The notes: generated from the sequence alone by a model not told the origin. Counted from the first letter of the stretch, positions 25,684 to 34,487 are shown. The stretch is 64,000 nt of DNA from Mycobacteroides sp. CBMA 271 (GCF_009729205.1 NZ_VTHB01000002.1:62001-126000); one strand, 5' to 3'. A program made the numbers and translations.

Positions 25684-26868
25684 ATGAGCACAGATACCGC
25701 AGGAATCGGCGTTCGTGAGATCGACGTCGGCGAGCTACCCACGCGCTATGCCCGCGGCTGGCACTGCCTGGGTATCGCCGAGAGCTTCAGGAACGGCGAG
25801 CCCCACTCGATCGACGCGTTCGGCACCAAGCTTGTCGTGTTCGCGGATTCCCAGGGCGACATCAAGGTCCTTGATGGGTACTGCCGCCACATGGGCGGCG
25901 ATCTGTCCCAGGGCACGGTCAAGGGCGACAATGTCGCCTGCCCGTTCCACGATTGGCGCTGGGGCGGGGACGGCAAGTGCAAGCTGGTCCCCTACGCCAA
26001 GCGCACCCCGAAGCTAGCCCGCACCCGCAGCTGGACCACCGACGTCAAGAACGGCCTACTGTTCGTCTGGCATGACGCCGAGGGCAACGGCCCCACCGAT
26101 GACGTTGCCATTCCCGAGATCCCGGAGTTCGCCGACGACGGCTGGACCACCTGGGACTGGAACACCATCGTCATCGACGGTTCCAACTGCCGCGAAATCG
26201 TGGACAACGTCACCGATATGGCGCACTTCTATTACATCCACTTTGGCTTCCCGACGTTCTTCAAGAACGTCTTCGAGGGCCACATCGCCTCGCAGTACCT
26301 GCGCACCGTCGGTCGTCCCGATGTGCTGCTCGGAGGTTCCTCGCAGTACACCGGTGAGCAGGTCCTGGATTCGGAGGCCTCCTATTTCGGGCCGTCGTTC
26401 ATGATCAACTGGCTGCACAACAACTATGGCGGCTACAAGGCCGAGTCCATCCTGATCAACTGCCACTACCCGATCGATCAGAACTCGTTCGTGCTGCAGT
26501 ACGGCGTGATCGTCCAGAAGCCCGAGGGCATGGACGAGAAGATGACCGGCAAGCTCTCGCGCGCCATGACCAAGGGTGTGGGACAAGGCTTCCTGCAGGA
26601 CGTCGTGATCTGGAAGAACAAGACCCGCATCGACAACCCCTTGCTGGTCGAAGAAGACGGCGCCGTCTATCAAATGCGCCGCTGGTACTCACAGTTCTAC
26701 GTCGACAAGGCCGACGTCACTCCCGAGATGACGGACCGGTTCGAGCTTGAGATCGACACCTCCAAGGCCAACGAGTTCTGGCATGGCGAGGTCGACGAGA
26801 ATCTGAAGCGTCAAGCGGAGGAGAAGGCCGCCGAGGCCGAAGCTCCCGCCGAGGCAACGCAAAGCTAG
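25684..26868 (+). CDS. kshA: KshA, oxygenase component of 3-ketosteroid 9-alpha-hydroxylase
   Basis: 394-residue Rieske non-haem iron oxygenase. The 2Fe-2S ligands are in order C67-x-H69 (GYCRHMGGDLS) and C86-x2-H89 (ACPFHDWRW). The mononuclear iron site is in NVTDMAHFYYIHFG (about 172-185). It hydroxylates carbon 9 of androstenedione-type steroids, which opens ring B when combined with KstD. The reductase partner KshB is not in the window. The C-terminus is an acidic, Ala/Glu-rich tail. It is followed after 4 bases by an Rv3527-like gene. Confidence 0.94.
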   Translation: MSTDTAGIGVREIDVGELPTRYARGWHCLGIAESFRNGEPHSIDAFGTKLVVFADSQGDIKVLDGYCRHMGGDLSQGTVKGDNVACPFHDWRWGGDGKCKLVPYAKRTPKLARTRSWTTDVKNGLLFVWHDAEGNGPTDDVAIPEIPEFADDGWTTWDWNTIVIDGSNCREIVDNVTDMAHFYYIHFGFPTFFKNVFEGHIASQYLRTVGRPDVLLGGSSQYTGEQVLDSEASYFGPSFMINWLHNNYGGYKAESILINCHYPIDQNSFVLQYGVIVQKPEGMDEKMTGKLSRAMTKGVGQGFLQDVVIWKNKTRIDNPLLVEEDGAVYQMRRWYSQFYVDKADVTPEMTDRFELEIDTSKANEFWHGEVDENLKRQAEEKAAEAEAPAEATQS

Positions 26869-26872
26869 TGCG

Positions 26873-27361
26873 ATGACTGAAGTTTCAGCATCGACTGAGA
26901 AAACTACCAGCCCTCCTTCCGTGGAGGAGCTGGCTCAGTCGATGCTGGCACTACATGGCGCCCATGGGGAAGACGGCGACCATGACTCCGCTGAATCCGG
27001 GGCCCACAACGGGCAATGGTCGAAGGCGCCCGCCTTCGAGAACGACCCGCAGCGGGCCACCCGGCTGCACGAGGCAACCGAGGGCGACAAGCAGCGTTAT
27101 CTGACCTCGGGCCTACAAGAAGTGGACTGCAGGTTCTGCCATGGCTCAGTGATGGTGAAGAAGCTAAGCATCAATCACACTGCCGTCCAATGGAACACGG
27201 CGGCTGCCGGACGATGCGCCTACTTCGCCCAGATGCGTGAAGAAGGCGCCAACACCGCGCGGGTTCGCGGCTGCCCACGGCTGTCTGACAGCATCGCGCA
27301 CGCGGTCGCCGAGGGTTGTCTCGACCCGATCTGTACGGCTTCCCCGCCCGGGGACGGCTGA
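26873..27361 (+). CDS. Rv3527-like cysteine-containing hypothetical protein
   Basis: 162 residues, unknown function. The N-terminal third is low-complexity and rich in Ser, Glu, His and Asp. The C-terminal part has CRFCHGSVMVKK, then single cysteines in GRCAYFAQM, RGCPRLSDS and the end CLDPIC, six in all, which suggests metal or Fe-S binding. It follows kshA by 4 bases, so it is in the KstR-controlled unit. In actinobacterial steroid clusters a gene of this type often follows kshA, which hints at a maturation or electron-transfer role (inference). Confidence 0.75.
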   Translation: MTEVSASTEKTTSPPSVEELAQSMLALHGAHGEDGDHDSAESGAHNGQWSKAPAFENDPQRATRLHEATEGDKQRYLTSGLQEVDCRFCHGSVMVKKLSINHTAVQWNTAAAGRCAYFAQMREEGANTARVRGCPRLSDSIAHAVAEGCLDPICTASPPGDG

Positions 27362-27362
27362 G

Positions 27363-27794
27363 CTACAGCTCCAGCAGTACGGTCACCGGACCATCATTGA
27401 TCAGTTCAACGCGCATGTGCGCACCGAACACTCCGGCCTCCACCTGCGCGCCGAGACCCCGCAGACAGTCGGCGAATGCCGTGACGATGGGTTCGGCGAC
27501 ATCCCCGGGAGCCGCCGCGTTCCACGCCGGACGACGCCCCTTCTTCGTGTTGGCGTACAGAGTGAATTGACTGACGACCAGGATCGGGGCACCGAGATCG
27601 GCGGCGGACTTTTCGCCGTCGAGAATGCGCAGCTGCCATAGTTTCTCGGCAAGTTGCGCCGCCTTTTCGAGATCATCATCGTGGGTGACACCCACGAGGG
27701 CGAGCAGACCCTGACCTTCGGGGCGGATCTCCCCCACCACTTCGCCGTCGACGGACACGCTTGCGGACACCACCCGCTGCACCAGAACCCGCAC
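27363..27794 (-). CDS. dtd: D-aminoacyl-tRNA deacylase
   Basis: 143-residue DTD. It removes D-amino acids, and glycine mischarged on tRNA-Ala, from tRNA. The diagnostic motifs are [15 protein letters not shown] (about 78-92) and the cross-subunit [11 protein letters not shown] near the C-terminus. The length is normal. It follows the FAD-binding gene by 1 base and is the last cistron of the Rv3531c-type operon, converging on the kshA unit with 1 base between stops. Confidence 0.95.
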   Translation of the reverse strand: MRVLVQRVVSASVSVDGEVVGEIRPEGQGLLALVGVTHDDDLEKAAQLAEKLWQLRILDGEKSAADLGAPILVVSQFTLYANTKKGRRPAWNAAAPGDVAEPIVTAFADCLRGLGAQVEAGVFGAHMRVELINDGPVTVLLEL

Positions 27795-27795
27795 G

Positions 27796-29127
27796 CTACG
27801 ACACTATCAGCGCCGCCAGCTCCCGCGCCTGCGCCCTGATCTCTGCGAATGCCGTTGTTTCCCAGAGATTTCCGCGTCGCAGCGGTCCCAGTGCCCACAT
27901 CGGCGCATCACCCGGGGAAAGCCTTCCCTCGGAGTCGGTGTCCAGTCCCAGATTGAGCGGCCCGGGACGCACGAGGTCGCCGGCAAGCATCTCGCGCCAC
28001 AGCGGATCGGTGCTTGCAGTGATGTCATATTGCGGTCCCGTGCAGTTGATCACCGCACGCACATCGAGAACCTCACCCGAGGACAACGTCACCCGAGCGC
28101 CGGGGTCAGCGGCCCCTGCATCTACCAGCTCCGCGCGGTGGGTGCGTAACTCACCAACTGCAATGTGCTCGTCGATCCGGGCAGCCGTCTGCGGTGCCAT
28201 CCGATGCCGATGAATGTCCCATAATCTGCGGTACTTTCGCAGGAACTTCTCATGTTCCTCGACGGTCATCGCGGTCCAGAGGGCGCCGGCACGGGGCCGC
28301 AGCGCATCCACAGCCGCGCACGCGTCGCCGCCCGCGGCGATCACTTCCTGGACGTAGCGCACGGCCCGCTCCAGAACTCGGCCGCGTTCCAGGGTGAACG
28401 TAGGGGCCACCGGTGGTGATTGTGGTTTCGGGAGATGTGCTCTCGGCAACAGTCCACTGCGGGAGATGGCGTGCAGGACGCGCCCGGGTCGTCGCAGGGT
28501 GCATGCGAGATCGGCCATCGTCAGACCGGTCCCGACCAGCAGCAAATCGCCCTCGTCGGGAACGTCCCCGAGCGCACCGGGGCGCCAGGGATCACCCACG
28601 AGTACCGCGTTGTCCCGTAACCAGACTGGCGCCCAGGAGGTTCCGGGATTATTGGGGCCTGCGGCCAAGATCACCGCGTCTGCGTACACGTTTTCGCCAT
28701 TGCACAGAGTGACCGAAATTCCGTCGCCCCGCCGTCGCGCCCCGACGGCTCGGCGATGGATCCGAGTCACGCGATCGTCGCCGGCTCTCTCGAATACGCC
28801 CGATAGGTAACGTCCGAACAGTCCCCTGGGGACGTAATCCTCGGGACCAGCGCTCAACGGGCTGTTATCTGCAAGCCAGGCCACGAAGTCCAGGGGCTCA
28901 CCGATGTCCGCGCTGAGTTTCCCCGCCGGAACGTTGAGCAGGTGCCGGGGGTCTTCCGTGCGGTACGGAAGACCGGGCCCGGTCCGCGCGTCGGGGTCGA
29001 TCACGCTCAACCGCAGCGTCTTCGAGTCCGTGTGCCGCAGAACGTGCAGTGCCGCCATGGTTCCGGCGGCACCGGCGCCGATGACAGCAACGTGGGTCAC
29101 GGATGACCCGCTTGCGGCAAGACCCAC
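27796..29127 (-). CDS. FAD/NAD(P)-binding (FAD-NAD-binding_9 type) oxidoreductase
   Basis: About 443 residues. The dinucleotide site [18 protein letters not shown] is followed by [27 protein letters not shown], the pattern of the FAD-NAD(P)-binding_9 family, and a second site [15 protein letters not shown]. Substrate unknown. The start is uncertain: GTG at 29127 gives [12 protein letters not shown], of which AASGSS is encoded by a reverse-oriented interspersed repeat; GTG at 29100 would start just at the conserved domain. It lies 33 bases after the sulfotransferase gene, and the space is wholly repeat. Confidence 0.75.
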   Translation of the reverse strand: MGLAASGSSVTHVAVIGAGAAGTMAALHVLRHTDSKTLRLSVIDPDARTGPGLPYRTEDPRHLLNVPAGKLSADIGEPLDFVAWLADNSPLSAGPEDYVPRGLFGRYLSGVFERAGDDRVTRIHRRAVGARRRGDGISVTLCNGENVYADAVILAAGPNNPGTSWAPVWLRDNAVLVGDPWRPGALGDVPDEGDLLLVGTGLTMADLACTLRRPGRVLHAISRSGLLPRAHLPKPQSPPVAPTFTLERGRVLERAVRYVQEVIAAGGDACAAVDALRPRAGALWTAMTVEEHEKFLRKYRRLWDIHRHRMAPQTAARIDEHIAVGELRTHRAELVDAGAADPGARVTLSSGEVLDVRAVINCTGPQYDITASTDPLWREMLAGDLVRPGPLNLGLDTDSEGRLSPGDAPMWALGPLRRGNLWETTAFAEIRAQARELAALIVS

Positions 29128-29161
29128 ATCACGGATGGACCGCTTGCGGGAAGACCGACGT
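29098..29161 (+). repeat. Interspersed GATGAGC element, two tandem copies (32-bp period), diverged
   Basis: Copies at 29098-29129 and 29130-29161 read CACGGATGACCCGCTTGCGG and CACGGATGGACCGCTTGCGG at their starts. They fill the gap between the sulfotransferase gene and the FAD-binding gene, in reverse orientation to both genes. Confidence 0.7.
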
Positions 29162-30312
29162 CACAGCCCGGAGAAGCGCTCCATCACCGCTTCCTTGCTC
29201 AGCCCATAATCGGCAAGCGAGTAGACGTGCTTCGGTGCGCGCGGGCCCTTCTGGCTTTCGTCATTCATCTTCTGCATCTCCACGAGGGCCGAGGCCGAAT
29301 GCTCTAGCCCGAAGTGGCGATAGATGGATTCAACGGTGCCAATCGGATCGGAGATAAAATCGAAGTAGTCGACATCGCAGAATTGGGCCTCGTCGTACTT
29401 GGTGCGTGCGGACTTGAAGGACTCCAATCCGCGTGCCCAGGTGTCCAGCTGATCGGCGCCGAGCGTGGCACCCACGAAGGTCTCCGACCAGCCCGCCGTC
29501 GCGTGCTCGTTGAGCGAGCACACGGAGGCGATGATGGTCTCGGCGGGGCGGTGCGTCTGAATGACCAGCGCGTCCGGGTACACCTCCATAAGCGCATCGA
29601 GGGCGAAAAGGTGGCTGGGATTCTTAAGCACCCAACGCTTTTCGATGTCGTTGAGCCCGATTAGCTGCAGGTTGGCCCTGTAACGACGGTAGGCGGGCGT
29701 CCAATCCTGTTGGGCCAGCCATTGCGCGTAGGACGGCACGTGCGCCAGGCATTCATAGGAGACCGAGTGCACCGACTGCCGCAGCAGCTGCCAGCATTCC
29801 TCTACCTCGCTGGCCGACATGTAGTGCAGGCCCATGAATTCCGGGTTCGCGACATGATGCTGGGAGAACTGCGATTCGAGCTGCTGGTACACCGGATTCG
29901 CATCCCAGGTGTCCCGGGCCGGCCGCGGCTGCGGGAAATCGGCCAGCCACATTTCCAGGCCCTGGTGCATCGGGTCGGCGTTGAGGAGGCGATGCAACGC
30001 GGTGGTGCCGGTGCGCGGCAGGCCAGTGACGAAGATCGGCCGGTCGATGGCCACCTGCGCATAGTCAGGGTGCGCCTTGAAGGCAGCCTCGCTAAGCAGC
30101 CGTGCGCCCAGCGCACCCCGCAGGAAGACCCGAGACATCTTGGAACCCAACGGAGTCAGGCCGGCTTCGCTTTGATACGAGTCCAGCAGGACGCCGAGTG
30201 CTTCGCGGTAGTTGTCGACAGTTCCGTCTCCGAAATCATCGAGACCGATCAGACGGGTCGCCGACTCATGCAGATCGTCGACCGTGCCGACGCTGGTGCG
30301 CTCTGTACTCAT
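29161..30312 (-). CDS. Sulfotransferase-family protein (Rv3529c-like)
   Basis: 383 residues. The PAPS-binding phosphate loop PIFVTGLPRTGTTALHRLL is near residues 92-110, and KNPSHLFALDALMEVYPDALVIQTHR further on is typical of this mycobacterial sulfotransferase group. It equals Rv3529c by neighbours (the SDR Rv3530c and DUF1214 Rv3531c upstream). The acceptor is unknown, and whether it truly transfers sulfate to a steroid is not established. ATG start, 15 bases after the SDR stop. Confidence 0.85.
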   Translation of the reverse strand: MSTERTSVGTVDDLHESATRLIGLDDFGDGTVDNYREALGVLLDSYQSEAGLTPLGSKMSRVFLRGALGARLLSEAAFKAHPDYAQVAIDRPIFVTGLPRTGTTALHRLLNADPMHQGLEMWLADFPQPRPARDTWDANPVYQQLESQFSQHHVANPEFMGLHYMSASEVEECWQLLRQSVHSVSYECLAHVPSYAQWLAQQDWTPAYRRYRANLQLIGLNDIEKRWVLKNPSHLFALDALMEVYPDALVIQTHRPAETIIASVCSLNEHATAGWSETFVGATLGADQLDTWARGLESFKSARTKYDEAQFCDVDYFDFISDPIGTVESIYRHFGLEHSASALVEMQKMNDESQKGPRAPKHVYSLADYGLSKEAVMERFSGL

Positions 30313-30327
30313 CTGTACTCCTTGTGT

Positions 30328-31116
30328 CTAGGCATGGAACTCGCCGCAGTTGACATCGAGGGCCTGGCCGGTGATCCCGCTCGCCAGGCCGGAGGCAAGG
30401 AACAGCACGGCATTGGCCACTTCCTCGCTAGTCGGGAGGCGCTTGAGATCCGAATTCGCCGCCGTGTACTCGTAAATCTGCTCGACGGTACCGCCGTATT
30501 TCTTGGCCTGATGCTCGAAGTACCCCTTGAGATTCTCGCCCCACATATACCCGGGAACAACCGAATTCACCCGCACGCCCTGCGGCCCCAGCTCCGTGGC
30601 CAGCGATTGGGACATGGCGAGCAGCGCGGCCTTGGCGATCTTGTAACTGCCATACCGAATCTGCGAGTGCCGGATCACCATCGAGTTGATGTTGACCACC
30701 GCCCCCTTCGATTGTGCGAGAGAGGAGGCCAACTTCTGCGTCAAACGGAGTGTGCCGACCACCGAGAGTTCGACGCTATCGCGTATGTGCTGATAGTCCG
30801 TCTTCTCCAGAGACTTCATGGACGGGATACTGAAAGCATTGTTGACGAGAACATGGACGCCGCCAAAGGTTTCCGTCGCGCGTTCCACAAGGTTCGCGAC
30901 GCTGGCCTCGTCGGTGATATCCGTGGCCACCGTAAGCGCCTTGCGGCCAAGGGCGGTGACCTGTTCGGCCACCTCGTCAAGCCGCGATTGAGTACGTGCG
31001 GCGAGAACCACATCCGCGCCCGCCTCGGCGAACTTGATGGCCAGCGTGGCACCAAGACCGGGTCCGATACCCGATATGACGGCGACCTTGCCATCGAAGT
31101 TGAGAAGATTTGTCAC
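30328..31116 (-). CDS. Short-chain dehydrogenase (Rv3530c-like)
   Basis: 262-residue classical SDR: cofactor motif VISGIGPGLGATLAIKF with TGxxxGxG altered to SGIGPGLG, NNAFS in place of NNAG, and the active site INSMVIRHSQIRYGSYKIAKAA (Ser, Tyr, Lys). These variations match the Rv3530c group. Its hydroxysteroid or hydroxyacyl-CoA substrate is unassigned. The GTG start overlaps the upstream stop (TAGTG), so it is translationally coupled to the DUF1214 gene. Confidence 0.87.
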   Translation of the reverse strand: MTNLLNFDGKVAVISGIGPGLGATLAIKFAEAGADVVLAARTQSRLDEVAEQVTALGRKALTVATDITDEASVANLVERATETFGGVHVLVNNAFSIPSMKSLEKTDYQHIRDSVELSVVGTLRLTQKLASSLAQSKGAVVNINSMVIRHSQIRYGSYKIAKAALLAMSQSLATELGPQGVRVNSVVPGYMWGENLKGYFEHQAKKYGGTVEQIYEYTAANSDLKRLPTSEEVANAVLFLASGLASGITGQALDVNCGEFHA

Positions 31117-32288
31117 TAGCCCAACATCCTTGCGCCGATGGCAGTCTGACGTTCCGCGATGCGACTGCGCCAGCCCTCCGCGCTGATCTGATTGAGCTCA
31201 TAGTGCGGCAACTTGGTGGCGACTTCCTCGATGCCGACTACCTCGACGGTCGGGCCGTCGGCGGCGGTCAGCTGCCTGTCCGCCCGCTGCCACCGGAACT
31301 GCAGATACGCACGCCGGTGGCCCAACGTCTCAATCCAGTTGGTGACACCGGGATTGACGTTGCTCACCACCATCCGGATGTAGCCGTCGGGATCGACCTG
31401 CGCCTGGCTGGAGTTCAGTGACGTCTGATGGTTGATGTAGTCGAGCGAGATGTACCAGAGACTGCCCAGCTGGAAACCCTGATACGGCGCATCGGATTTC
31501 GGAACGGTGATGATCATCGCCTGATCTTCAGCGAGGTCGTAATGACCCACCGAGGAGAACTGGGTGGCGAGGCCGCCTGGGGTCAGACGAGGCTCGGTCA
31601 TGGTGTTGACCGGCAGATTGTCGTAGAACCACTTGGGGAACTGTAGCCACGTCTTGACGCGATTCACCAGCTGCTTACCGGCACTGGCATAACGCCTTTC
31701 GATCTGCTCCTTGGTAAGCGAGGCGGGCGCGGTGCCGGCAGTGTCCACCCGCGCAATAGCAAGGCTGCCACGCTGCTCACGCCAATCGCTGTACACCTCA
31801 CGCATGACCAGTTGCGCCGATCCGGGCCCGAGGGTGAAGTAGTTGGGCCGCGTACCGCTGGCTGGCCCGGGGCCAAATCGGACCTCGAAACTGCCGTCGC
31901 TCTCGATATGGATCTCACGGTCATCGAACGCAATCGCGCTACCCGGGACGTTCTTGTCGGTGTAGTCACCCCCACCGAGCACTTGAAAGCTCAGATCGGT
32001 AGTGCTGCCACGCTTTCCGGTGACCACATACTCGTACTCGCCATTGACGCGAGCACCGAAGTACAGCGTGTCTGGGTTGTCCAACCCCATCTTCGTAAAC
32101 GGCCCCGTACCGGACAGCAGGAACGGGTGATCACGGTCGGTGTGAAATGCCATGTGGGTACAGGCAGCAATCCCCTGCGCCAAATACTGCAGCCCCTCCA
32201 GCAGATCTGCTTCGGTGTCGATGTGCGGTGCCGCGGCGATCAGCTCCTCCGACTCCGCGATCGCAGCGGTGAATGCCTCGCTGTACAT
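31116..32288 (-). CDS. DUF1214-type hypothetical protein (Rv3531c-like)
   Basis: 390 residues and head of the Rv3531c-Rv3530c-Rv3529c-FAD-dtd operon. It has a helical N-terminus (EGLQYLAQGIAACTHMAFH), then a beta-rich part with DNPDTLYFGARVNGEYEYVVTG and VMREVYSDW. The pattern recalls DUF1254/DUF1214 proteins of unknown activity. No signal peptide is seen. The short space to the divergent IclR gene holds GGTACA-N4-TGTACC, a candidate operator 14-29 bases from the start. No KstR box is present here. Confidence 0.78.
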   Translation of the reverse strand: MYSEAFTAAIAESEELIAAAPHIDTEADLLEGLQYLAQGIAACTHMAFHTDRDHPFLLSGTGPFTKMGLDNPDTLYFGARVNGEYEYVVTGKRGSTTDLSFQVLGGGDYTDKNVPGSAIAFDDREIHIESDGSFEVRFGPGPASGTRPNYFTLGPGSAQLVMREVYSDWREQRGSLAIARVDTAGTAPASLTKEQIERRYASAGKQLVNRVKTWLQFPKWFYDNLPVNTMTEPRLTPGGLATQFSSVGHYDLAEDQAMIITVPKSDAPYQGFQLGSLWYISLDYINHQTSLNSSQAQVDPDGYIRMVVSNVNPGVTNWIETLGHRRAYLQFRWQRADRQLTAADGPTVEVVGIEEVATKLPHYELNQISAEGWRSRIAERQTAIGARMLG

Positions 32289-32301
32289 GGCGCTCCTGAC
32301 T

Positions 32302-32317
32302 GGTACAAATCTGTACC
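32302..32317. promoter_or_regulatory. Palindrome between DUF1214 operon and iclR-type gene, candidate operator
   Basis: Perfect inverted repeat GGTACA-AATC-TGTACC, 14 bases upstream of the DUF1214 gene start. IclR-family proteins bind such short palindromes in the divergent space next to their own gene. Confidence 0.5.
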
Positions 32318-32407
32318 GCAGTGGTAGAATCCCCCCAGACAGTAGAGCGCGATGACCAGGTACGTCAAGAATGCCAGGAACCGCGCAGCGGCACAGGAGG
32401 TTTCGTC

Positions 32408-33331
32408 GTGGCCCCGGGAATGACTGCGGATCGAGGCAGGACGTCGCCCCCTACCGAACGCGTGATGGCGGTGCTCGACTTCATGGCTGGGCACCGCACC
32501 GAACGCTTCGGGCTCTCCGAGCTGGCACGGCGCCTTGGCCTGAGCAAGCCGACCTGCCTGGGCATCGTAACCACTCTCGCCGAGTCGGGGTATCTCATCA
32601 GGGACGACCGCGATAAGACGTACACCCTGGGCCCGGCGCTGATCCGTATCGGCAGAGCCGCCCAGGAGTCGCTGCGGGCCAAGCCCGCCAGCCGGGACCA
32701 ATTGCTCTCACTGACACGCGAATTCGGCCACACCGCGGCACTGTCCGCCGTGGTGAGCGATCGGGTGACCGTGCTCGAGGTGGTCAGCGACCCCGAGCAC
32801 CCCGTGCGCGTGGAGGTCGGCCAGAGCTATCCGTTCACCCCTCCGGTCGGCCTGATGTTCGTGCTCTGGGATACCGACGAGACCATCGCCTCCTGGCTGG
32901 CCAAGGACCCCACCGCACCCGGCCGCACCGCGGATGACCGGCTGCGCAAGGTGATCGAGGAATGCCGCAGCGACGGCTATCTTGTCGAGCTGCTGACCCC
33001 CGCCGGCCGCCAGCTGTATTCCCTGATGGCAGGGGTGCCCGGTGACATCCCCAACGAGCTGCGCGCGCTACTCGGCGAGATTGTTTCGGGCATCGGCGAA
33101 CGGGTCTACCTGCGCAGCGAAAACTACACCGTCGGTTCCGGCGCGAAGGTGCGCCACCGGGTGAACGTGATGTCCGCACCGGTCTACGACCACAACCGCA
33201 AGCAGGCCATGGTTGCGAGCCTCTACATCGCCGACGATCTCACCGACGCCGAGATCACGGCTCGCGCCCAGGCGCTCGTCCGTACCGCTGACGGAATCAC
33301 CGAACACATCGGTGGGATCAAGCCCGCCTAG
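32408..33331 (+). CDS. IclR-family transcriptional regulator
   Basis: 307 residues. The N-terminal winged helix (PPTERVMAVLDFMAGHR, FGLSELARRLGLSKPTCLGIVTTL) is the IclR DNA-binding domain, and the C-terminal domain (FGHTAALSAVVSDRVTVLEVV) is the effector-binding part. The GTG start at 32408 is chosen because AGGAGG is 7 bases upstream; a longer form from 32321 would overlap the divergent promoter. Divergent from the DUF1214-SDR-sulfotransferase operon, which it probably regulates. Effector unknown. Confidence 0.87.
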   Translation: MAPGMTADRGRTSPPTERVMAVLDFMAGHRTERFGLSELARRLGLSKPTCLGIVTTLAESGYLIRDDRDKTYTLGPALIRIGRAAQESLRAKPASRDQLLSLTREFGHTAALSAVVSDRVTVLEVVSDPEHPVRVEVGQSYPFTPPVGLMFVLWDTDETIASWLAKDPTAPGRTADDRLRKVIEECRSDGYLVELLTPAGRQLYSLMAGVPGDIPNELRALLGEIVSGIGERVYLRSENYTVGSGAKVRHRVNVMSAPVYDHNRKQAMVASLYIADDLTDAEITARAQALVRTADGITEHIGGIKPA

Positions 33332-33350
33332 CTCGCCCCCATTCCCCCTC

Positions 33351-33390
33351 CGCCGAGTGTGAGCGCCAGTGCTCACACTCGGCGGTTTTC
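33351..33390 (+). terminator. Hairpin terminator of the CGAGTGTG repeat family
   Basis: Perfect 14-base stem CGCCGAGTGTGAGC / GCTCACACTCGGCG with loop GCCAGT, followed by GTTTTC. It starts 19 bases after the iclR-type gene. A partial extra arm (CCCACACTCGACG) continues to 33413. The same sequence family occurs inside thiD. Confidence 0.85.
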
Positions 33391-33435
33391 GCGCACTGGG
33401 GCCCACACTCGACGTCTCGCCCATTGACACCCCAC

Positions 33436-33449
33436 GAGAACGCGTTCTA
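33436..33449. promoter_or_regulatory. Palindrome upstream of cysD
   Basis: GAGAACGCGTTCTA contains the perfect 12-bp palindrome AGAACGCGTTCT, 63 bases before cysD. It resembles a KstR box but has G at the first position and precedes a sulfate gene, so another regulator is more likely. Confidence 0.35.
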
Positions 33450-33511
33450 GTCTGGGCTGGACCGAATACGAACCGATGCGGTACATATTTGGACCATCAA
33501 AGGAGTCGAGG

Positions 33512-34465
33512 ATGACGGCAGATACCAACGTTCTTCGCGCGAGCGGCTCATCACCAGCCGATTCGTATGAGTTGTCGCACTTGAACGCCCTAGAAGCCGA
33601 GGCGGTGTACATCTTTCGAGAGGTCGCAGCAACCTTCGAGAGGCCCGTGCTGCTGTTCTCCGGGGGCAAGGATTCCGTCGTCATGCTGCACGTCGCGGCC
33701 AAGGCGTTCTGGCCGTCGCCGCTGCCCTTCCCCGTCATGCACATCGACACGGGGCACAACTTCGATGAGGTCATCGCCTTCCGCGACGAGACCGTGAGCC
33801 GGTACAACCTGCGTCTCGAGGTCGGCAGCGTGCAGGACGATATCGACTCCGGCGCAGTGGTCGAGGAGACCGGACCGGGCGCCACCCGTAACCGCCTGCA
33901 GACCGCGACCTTGCTGCGCAGCATCAACGAGCACCGGTTCGACGCGGTGTTCGGCGGCGCCCGTCGCGACGAGGAGAAGGCCCGGGCCAAGGAGCGCGTG
34001 TTCAGTTTCCGCGACGAGTTCGGTCAGTGGGACCCTCGTGCGCAGCGCCCGGAGCTCTGGAACATCTACAACGGACGCCACCGCAAGGGTGAGCACATCC
34101 GGGTGTTCCCGCTGTCCAACTGGACCGAGCTGGACATCTGGCAGTACATCGAGTCCGAGAACATCACGCTCCCACCGCTGTACTACGCGCACAACCGCCA
34201 CGTGGTCGAGCGCGACGGAATGCTGTTGGCAGACACCAAGTTCCTCACGCTGCAACCGGGCGAGGAGCTTGTCGAGAAGTCAGTGCGGTTTAGAACCATC
34301 GGCGACGCCACCTGCACCGGAGCCGTCGAGTCCGTCGCATCAACTCCGACCGCCGTGGTGGAAGAGGTTGCCGCCACACGTATCACCGAGCGCGGAGCCA
34401 CTCGCGCCGACGACCGGATCTCCGAGGCCGGCATGGAAGACCGCAAGAAGGAAGGGTATTTCTGA
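33512..34465 (+). CDS. cysD: CysD, sulfate adenylyltransferase small subunit
   Basis: 317 residues. With CysN it makes adenosine 5'-phosphosulfate from ATP and sulfate. The PP-loop RPVLLFSGGKDSVVML is near residue 45, RRDEEKARAKERVFSFRDEF and the C-terminal RITERGATRADDRISEAGME are diagnostic. The N-terminus is unusual: after MTADTN comes VLRASGSS from a reverse-oriented interspersed repeat, before family sequence resumes at YELSHLNALEAEA. The start at 33512 has GGAG about 8 bases upstream. The stop overlaps the cysNC start (TGATG). Confidence 0.94.
   Translation: MTADTNVLRASGSSPADSYELSHLNALEAEAVYIFREVAATFERPVLLFSGGKDSVVMLHVAAKAFWPSPLPFPVMHIDTGHNFDEVIAFRDETVSRYNLRLEVGSVQDDIDSGAVVEETGPGATRNRLQTATLLRSINEHRFDAVFGGARRDEEKARAKERVFSFRDEFGQWDPRAQRPELWNIYNGRHRKGEHIRVFPLSNWTELDIWQYIESENITLPPLYYAHNRHVVERDGMLLADTKFLTLQPGEELVEKSVRFRTIGDATCTGAVESVASTPTAVVEEVAATRITERGATRADDRISEAGMEDRKKEGYF
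33530..33554 (-). repeat. Interspersed GATGAGC element inside the cysD N-terminus (reverse orientation)
   Basis: Minus-strand reading GATGAGCCGCTCGCGCGAAG, one change from consensus. It encodes LRASGSS in the cysD frame, 6 codons after the start. Confidence 0.85.
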
Positions 34466-34487
34466 TGAGCCGCTTGCGCGAAGAACA
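34463..34487 (+). repeat. Interspersed GATGAGC element supplying the cysNC start
   Basis: Perfect GATGAGCCGCTTGCGCGAAG followed by AACA. Its ATG at 34465 overlaps the cysD stop and adds 12 codons (MSRLREE and five more) before a second ATG at 34501 that looks like the original start. Confidence 0.85.
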
